Source of the DNA: Mangrovimicrobium sp048323675
Lineage (GTDB): Bacteria > Pseudomonadota > Gammaproteobacteria > Pseudomonadales > Halieaceae
Assembly: GCF_048323675.1 (NCBI RefSeq)
Contig: NZ_JBLWFK010000003.1
Location: forward strand, 186,001-250,000
Length of the DNA stretch: 64,000 nucleotides
Direction: 5' to 3'
In this document: piece after piece, positions 60,979 to 64,000 of the stretch
Layout: each line of letters opens with the position of its first letter
Position numbering within the stretch: the first letter of the stretch is position 1
The notes under the pieces: generated by a model
Told to the model about the DNA's origin: nothing
Databases searched by the model: none
What the model saw: only the letters and a program-made list of their open reading frames with translations
Made by a program: the position numbers and the translations under genes

Positions 60979-61308
60979 TCAGTCGCTGGGGGCTACCGTC
61001 ACCCGCAACCCGTCGAGGTCCGGGGAAATCCTGATCTGGCAGCTCAGCCGGCTGTTGTCCCTGGTGACGTGGGAGACCATGTCCAGGGTCATTTCCTCGA
61101 TCTCGTCGGGCTTGCCCACGGCATCTTCCCAGGCCGGATCGACGTAGACATGGCAGGTCGCACAGGCGCAGCCGCCACCGCAATCGCCGAGAATGCCATC
61201 GACACCGCGGGAGCGCGCGACCTCCATCAGGGATTCGCCGAGCGGGGCGTCGTCGATAACGACTTCCTGGCCATCCACCTGCACCAGTGTGACAGTAACT
61301 GTACTCAT
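60979..61308 (-). CDS. [2Fe-2S] ferredoxin, putidaredoxin type
   Basis: A 109-residue ferredoxin with Cys43, Cys49, Cys52 and Cys90 (DCGGGCACATCH...SRLSCQI). Serves a P450 or Rieske-type oxygenase. Start at MSTVTVTLV, with AAGGGAAG upstream, rather than the longer frame to 61359. Between a KstD-like gene and a TonB receptor on the same strand; similar in layout to the ferredoxin at 7935 but clearly a different sequence. Confidence 0.93.
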   Translation of the reverse strand: MSTVTVTLVQVDGQEVVIDDAPLGESLMEVARSRGVDGILGDCGGGCACATCHVYVDPAWEDAVGKPDEIEEMTLDMVSHVTRDNSRLSCQIRISPDLDGLRVTVAPSD

Positions 61309-61366
61309 AACTTCCCTTTCTCCGCCCGGAATCTCACGTACCGGGGGCCTGCTATCCAAAGTTGAT

Positions 61367-61399
61367 AAAACACGACCGGGTCCAAGGGGCCCGGTCGTG
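61367..61399 (-). terminator. Intrinsic terminator of the TonB receptor gene
   Basis: Perfect 10-bp stem CACGACCGGG (61371-61380) / CCCGGTCGTG (61390-61399), 9-base loop; on the minus strand it is followed by TTTTATC. It begins 9 bases past the receptor stop, separating it from the ferredoxin/KstD/hydratase genes. Confidence 0.8.
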
Positions 61400-61407
61400 G
61401 TCGCCGA

Positions 61408-63798
61408 TCAGAACTGGTAACTCAGTTCCATCGCGTACATACGCGGTGCACCGACGACCGTCGCGTTGTGGCCCAGCGAGGCGCCCAGTGGCATACCGCC
61501 GACAAAGTGCTCCTCGTCCGTCAGGTTGCGGCCGATCAGGGCGGCGCCGAGGCCGGAACCCATGATGCCTTTCCACTCGAGGCGGGCGTTGACCAGCTCG
61601 TAGCCGTCGATCTCGGTGTCGGGTCCGATGGAGTCGCCGGTGTTGGAGAACCACATGTCATCCTGCGCGTAGATTTCCGCGTAGAGGCTGATATCACCCG
61701 CATTGCCGTCGGCGGTGAAATCGATGCGGCCCCACAGGGTACCGGCATACTCCGGCGTGTTGGCCACTGGGCTGTAGCTGTAGTCGACACCAAACAGGCG
61801 CACGTCGCCATCGGTGAACTCCGCGTCGGTATAGGCGCCGGAAACACCCAGCTCCAGCCAGTCGGTGGCGCCGATGCTGGCATCCAGTTCCACGCCCTTC
61901 ACTTCCATCTCCGGCACGTTGGCGGTGACCGCGATGGAGGCGAGGCCGCCGGGGCCGTCCGGATCGGGGAACTCGATGCGCTGTACGTCCTCGACCCACA
62001 TCTGGTAGACCGCCAGGTTCATGGTGGCGGGCATATCGCCCAGCGTGCCGCGGAACTTCAGGCCGGCCTCCACGTCTTCCACGGTTTCGACATCGAACAG
62101 GTTGCCGCCCTCGGTGGCGAGACCGTCCATGGGCGGGAAGGCGGAACCGTTGAAGCCGCCGCTGCGGAAGCTGCCGCGGTACTTGATGTAGGAGAACAGG
62201 TCGTCGGTGAGGGCGTAGCTCAGGCCCAGCTCCCAGGACGGCTCATCGAAAGTCTCGTCCTGTTTCGGGTAACCGAAGGCGTCGCCGCCCGCGAGATGTT
62301 CGATTTCCACATCCTCGGAGGTATAGCGGGCACCGGCAGTCAGGCTGAGCGCATCAGTCAGGCTGTAGTCAGCCTGGAAATACGCCGCCATGGTTTCCGT
62401 GGTAATGCGGAAGGCGTTGGTGGCGGTGACCGGCGGCGCCAGCGGCGTCAGGTCGAAGTAGGTCTGCGGCCACAGGGTTTCGGTTTCCTGGTTCTGGTAA
62501 TACAGGCCAGCGACATAGGTCAGCTTGTCGCCAAAGGCGTTGCCGTTAAGCTGGATTTCGTCGGAGATTGAATCCACCTCGGTCTCGTTGCCGCTGACGC
62601 CCGTCACTACATTCGCCGTGAGGATCGTAATGAAGGGCGCGCCGAGCTGGGGCTGGGTGGAATCGGTCTTGGCGTTGGAGGCGCCGAAGATATTCTTGAT
62701 CTGCAGGTTGTCGCTGATCTCGTAGGTGGTGTGGTTGGTCACGATCCAGTCCTTGCCGTCGTGATCCGCACTCCAGGGGTGCTGGGTCTTGTAGTAGCCC
62801 AGGCGTTTCTGCTCTTCCACGTAGGCGACGATACCGGGCGCGTAGGCCTCCGGGTGCGCGGAGAGGTAGATATCCCAGGCGCCGGGGAACTGGAAGGTCT
62901 GGTCCATGACCGGCCCGTACAGGGAGCCGGCGGCGCAGTTCAGCGCGAAACCGTTATTGGTCTGGCCGCACTCGTAGACGCTGTACGTATAGGAGGCGCC
63001 GGTGTTGGTGCCGCCGACATCCGAGTAGGCGAATACTGTGGTGTTGTCGAATTTGTCGCCGGGGCTGAAGGTCAGGGACACACGACCGCTGTCGCGTTCC
63101 AGCTCGCCGAGCTGGTCGCCGGTAAGGATGTTGTCGATATAGCCATCGCGGTCCAGGGTGTCGAAGGCGCCGCGCAACAGGATGCTGTCGGTGATCGGGA
63201 TGTTGATCATGCCTTCGACTTCGCGCAGGTCGTAGTTGCCGACGCGCACGGTGACCTTGCCCTCGAACTCATCGGTGGGCTTGGCGGAGGTATAGAGCAC
63301 CGCGCCACCCGTGGTGTTGCGCCCGAACAGGGTACCCTGGGGGCCCTTCAGTACCTGGATGGAGTCGAGGTCGTAAAAGGTGGAGGCGCCGCTGATGGTC
63401 AGCGGGACTTCATTGAAATAGGCCACCACCGCCGAGGGCGAACCGCTGAAGGTGTCCGCCGACTGGCCGCGAATGGAGTAGGTCAGCGAGTTATTGCCCT
63501 GGGTCTGCCGGATGGTCAGGCCCGGTACTGCGGATTGCAGGTCGGCGTCGGTGAAGACATTGCGCTCGAGCATCTGCTGGGAGTTGATCGCGCTGACCGA
63601 GATCGGCACGCGGGACAGGCCCTCACTGCGGCGCCGTGCGGTAACCACCACTTCTTCCAGTGCCCCGCCGTCCATCGCGCCGCTATCCTGGGCGATCGCC
63701 ACACCCGGCAGTGCGAGGCTGCCGAGCGCCAGCAGACTGCAGGACAAACCGGCTTGTGGGAGCAACGGGAGACGTCTGTTTCTTGCGAGTCGTTTCAT
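61408..63798 (-). CDS. TonB-dependent receptor
   Basis: Complete outer-membrane receptor, 796 residues. N-terminal signal peptide (LSCSLLALGSLALPGVAIA), TonB-box-like ALEEVVVTARRR, plug with GPQGTLFGRNTTGGAVLY, a long 22-strand barrel region, and a C-terminal ending AMELSYQF with terminal Phe as expected for barrel assembly. GAGGA 9 bases before the ATG. Similar in plug style to the truncated receptor at the left edge. Its own promoter (upstream, 63799 on) and terminator suggest independent expression; substrate unknown. Confidence 0.95.
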   Translation of the reverse strand: MKRLARNRRLPLLPQAGLSCSLLALGSLALPGVAIAQDSGAMDGGALEEVVVTARRRSEGLSRVPISVSAINSQQMLERNVFTDADLQSAVPGLTIRQTQGNNSLTYSIRGQSADTFSGSPSAVVAYFNEVPLTISGASTFYDLDSIQVLKGPQGTLFGRNTTGGAVLYTSAKPTDEFEGKVTVRVGNYDLREVEGMINIPITDSILLRGAFDTLDRDGYIDNILTGDQLGELERDSGRVSLTFSPGDKFDNTTVFAYSDVGGTNTGASYTYSVYECGQTNNGFALNCAAGSLYGPVMDQTFQFPGAWDIYLSAHPEAYAPGIVAYVEEQKRLGYYKTQHPWSADHDGKDWIVTNHTTYEISDNLQIKNIFGASNAKTDSTQPQLGAPFITILTANVVTGVSGNETEVDSISDEIQLNGNAFGDKLTYVAGLYYQNQETETLWPQTYFDLTPLAPPVTATNAFRITTETMAAYFQADYSLTDALSLTAGARYTSEDVEIEHLAGGDAFGYPKQDETFDEPSWELGLSYALTDDLFSYIKYRGSFRSGGFNGSAFPPMDGLATEGGNLFDVETVEDVEAGLKFRGTLGDMPATMNLAVYQMWVEDVQRIEFPDPDGPGGLASIAVTANVPEMEVKGVELDASIGATDWLELGVSGAYTDAEFTDGDVRLFGVDYSYSPVANTPEYAGTLWGRIDFTADGNAGDISLYAEIYAQDDMWFSNTGDSIGPDTEIDGYELVNARLEWKGIMGSGLGAALIGRNLTDEEHFVGGMPLGASLGHNATVVGAPRMYAMELSYQF

Positions 63799-64000
63799 TG
63801 TTGTAATCCTCGTTGTTGTGTTTAGTGCTTGCGAGTAATACGGGTACTGCCGGATGGGAATTATACGTTAGTGTCAGTCTGTGACTCCAATACACAGAAC
63901 CCCTGTCGCGAAATTTCCGCCGTCTGGTTTTCCTTGACCGGAAACGACAAAAAGCCGCTCACTCCCCGGAGCAAGCAACCCTGTAATCCTTCGTGGCGCC
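63799..64000. other. Upstream region of the TonB receptor to the window edge
   Basis: 202 bases without a recognisable gene; the near end must contain the minus-strand promoter of the receptor, though no clear -35/-10 pair stands out. Confidence 0.4.

Noticed and set aside
58816..61365. An 849-residue open frame on the plus strand
   Set aside because: Antisense to the hydratase, KstD-like and ferredoxin genes; no recognisable domain and the opposite strand carries clear motifs.
1..64000. tRNA, rRNA or riboswitch genes
   Set aside because: I looked through the intergenic stretches and saw no cloverleaf, rRNA-like or known riboswitch sequence; short gaps leave little room.

Overview
The window is a G+C-rich, densely coded stretch of what looks like a free-living marine or soil gammaproteobacterium. 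The gene style (many acyl-CoA dehydrogenase pairs, Baeyer-Villiger monooxygenases, Rieske and P450 oxygenases, TonB receptors of the hydrophobic-substrate type) suggests the Halieaceae/Spongiibacteraceae area of the Cellvibrionales. That placement is an inference from gene content; no rRNA or tRNA gene is present. Nearly the whole window reads as a catabolic region for a hydrophobic, probably alicyclic, terpenoid or steroid-like substrate.

Layout. 1-8.3 kb: a truncated TonB receptor, an acyl-CoA dehydrogenase pair, a divergent Baeyer-Villiger monooxygenase (BVMO), a CmcJ/AsaB-type oxidoreductase, an HSL-type esterase, an SDR and a P450-type [2Fe-2S] ferredoxin. 8.3-22.8 kb: fourteen minus-strand genes ending at a strong intrinsic terminator: enoyl-CoA hydratase, amidohydrolase, P450, SDR, two SnoaL-like proteins, CoA ligase, a duplicated alpha/beta-barrel protein, a second acyl-CoA dehydrogenase pair, a 656-residue BVMO, a cyclase-family hydrolase, an SCP-x thiolase and its DUF35 partner. 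23.4-34.5 kb: CoA ligase, MFS carrier, TetR regulator, membrane PQQ dehydrogenase, epoxide hydrolase, SDR, TauD dioxygenase, IclR regulator and an alpha/beta hydrolase. 34.5-38.4 kb: a divergent phospholipid pair (PlsB-like and HAD-PlsC). 38.4-53.3 kb: luciferase-like monooxygenase, SDR, CoA ligase, AcuI-like reductase, a third acyl-CoA dehydrogenase pair, Rieske ferredoxin, Rieske oxygenase, VOC protein, a fused indolepyruvate-type ferredoxin oxidoreductase and a nitronate monooxygenase-like protein. 53.4-58.3 kb: class C beta-lactamase, a small ferredoxin beside a decapitated P450, an RHH protein, a SulP transporter, a coupled small gene and YjdM. 58.4-63.8 kb: enoyl-CoA hydratase, KstD-like flavoprotein, [2Fe-2S] ferredoxin and a complete TonB receptor.

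How it may work together (inference): TonB receptors import the substrate; P450, BVMO, Rieske and dehydrogenase enzymes oxidise and open rings; esterases, cyclase and amidohydrolase open lactones and rings; CoA ligases activate the acids; heteromeric acyl-CoA dehydrogenases, hydratases, SDRs and the thiolase/DUF35 pair shorten them.

Two signals not explained by gene annotation stand out. (1) Three copies of a compact structured repeat (one at 23.05-23.17 kb, two in opposite orientation at 46.07-46.36 kb) share a nearly constant core, while each is enclosed by its own unrelated but perfect 21-28 bp inverted repeat. (2) A 19-bp operator-like motif, AAAATTGA-N7-TCAG, covers the -35 region of four promoters including that of the local TetR gene, which suggests a small TetR regulon.
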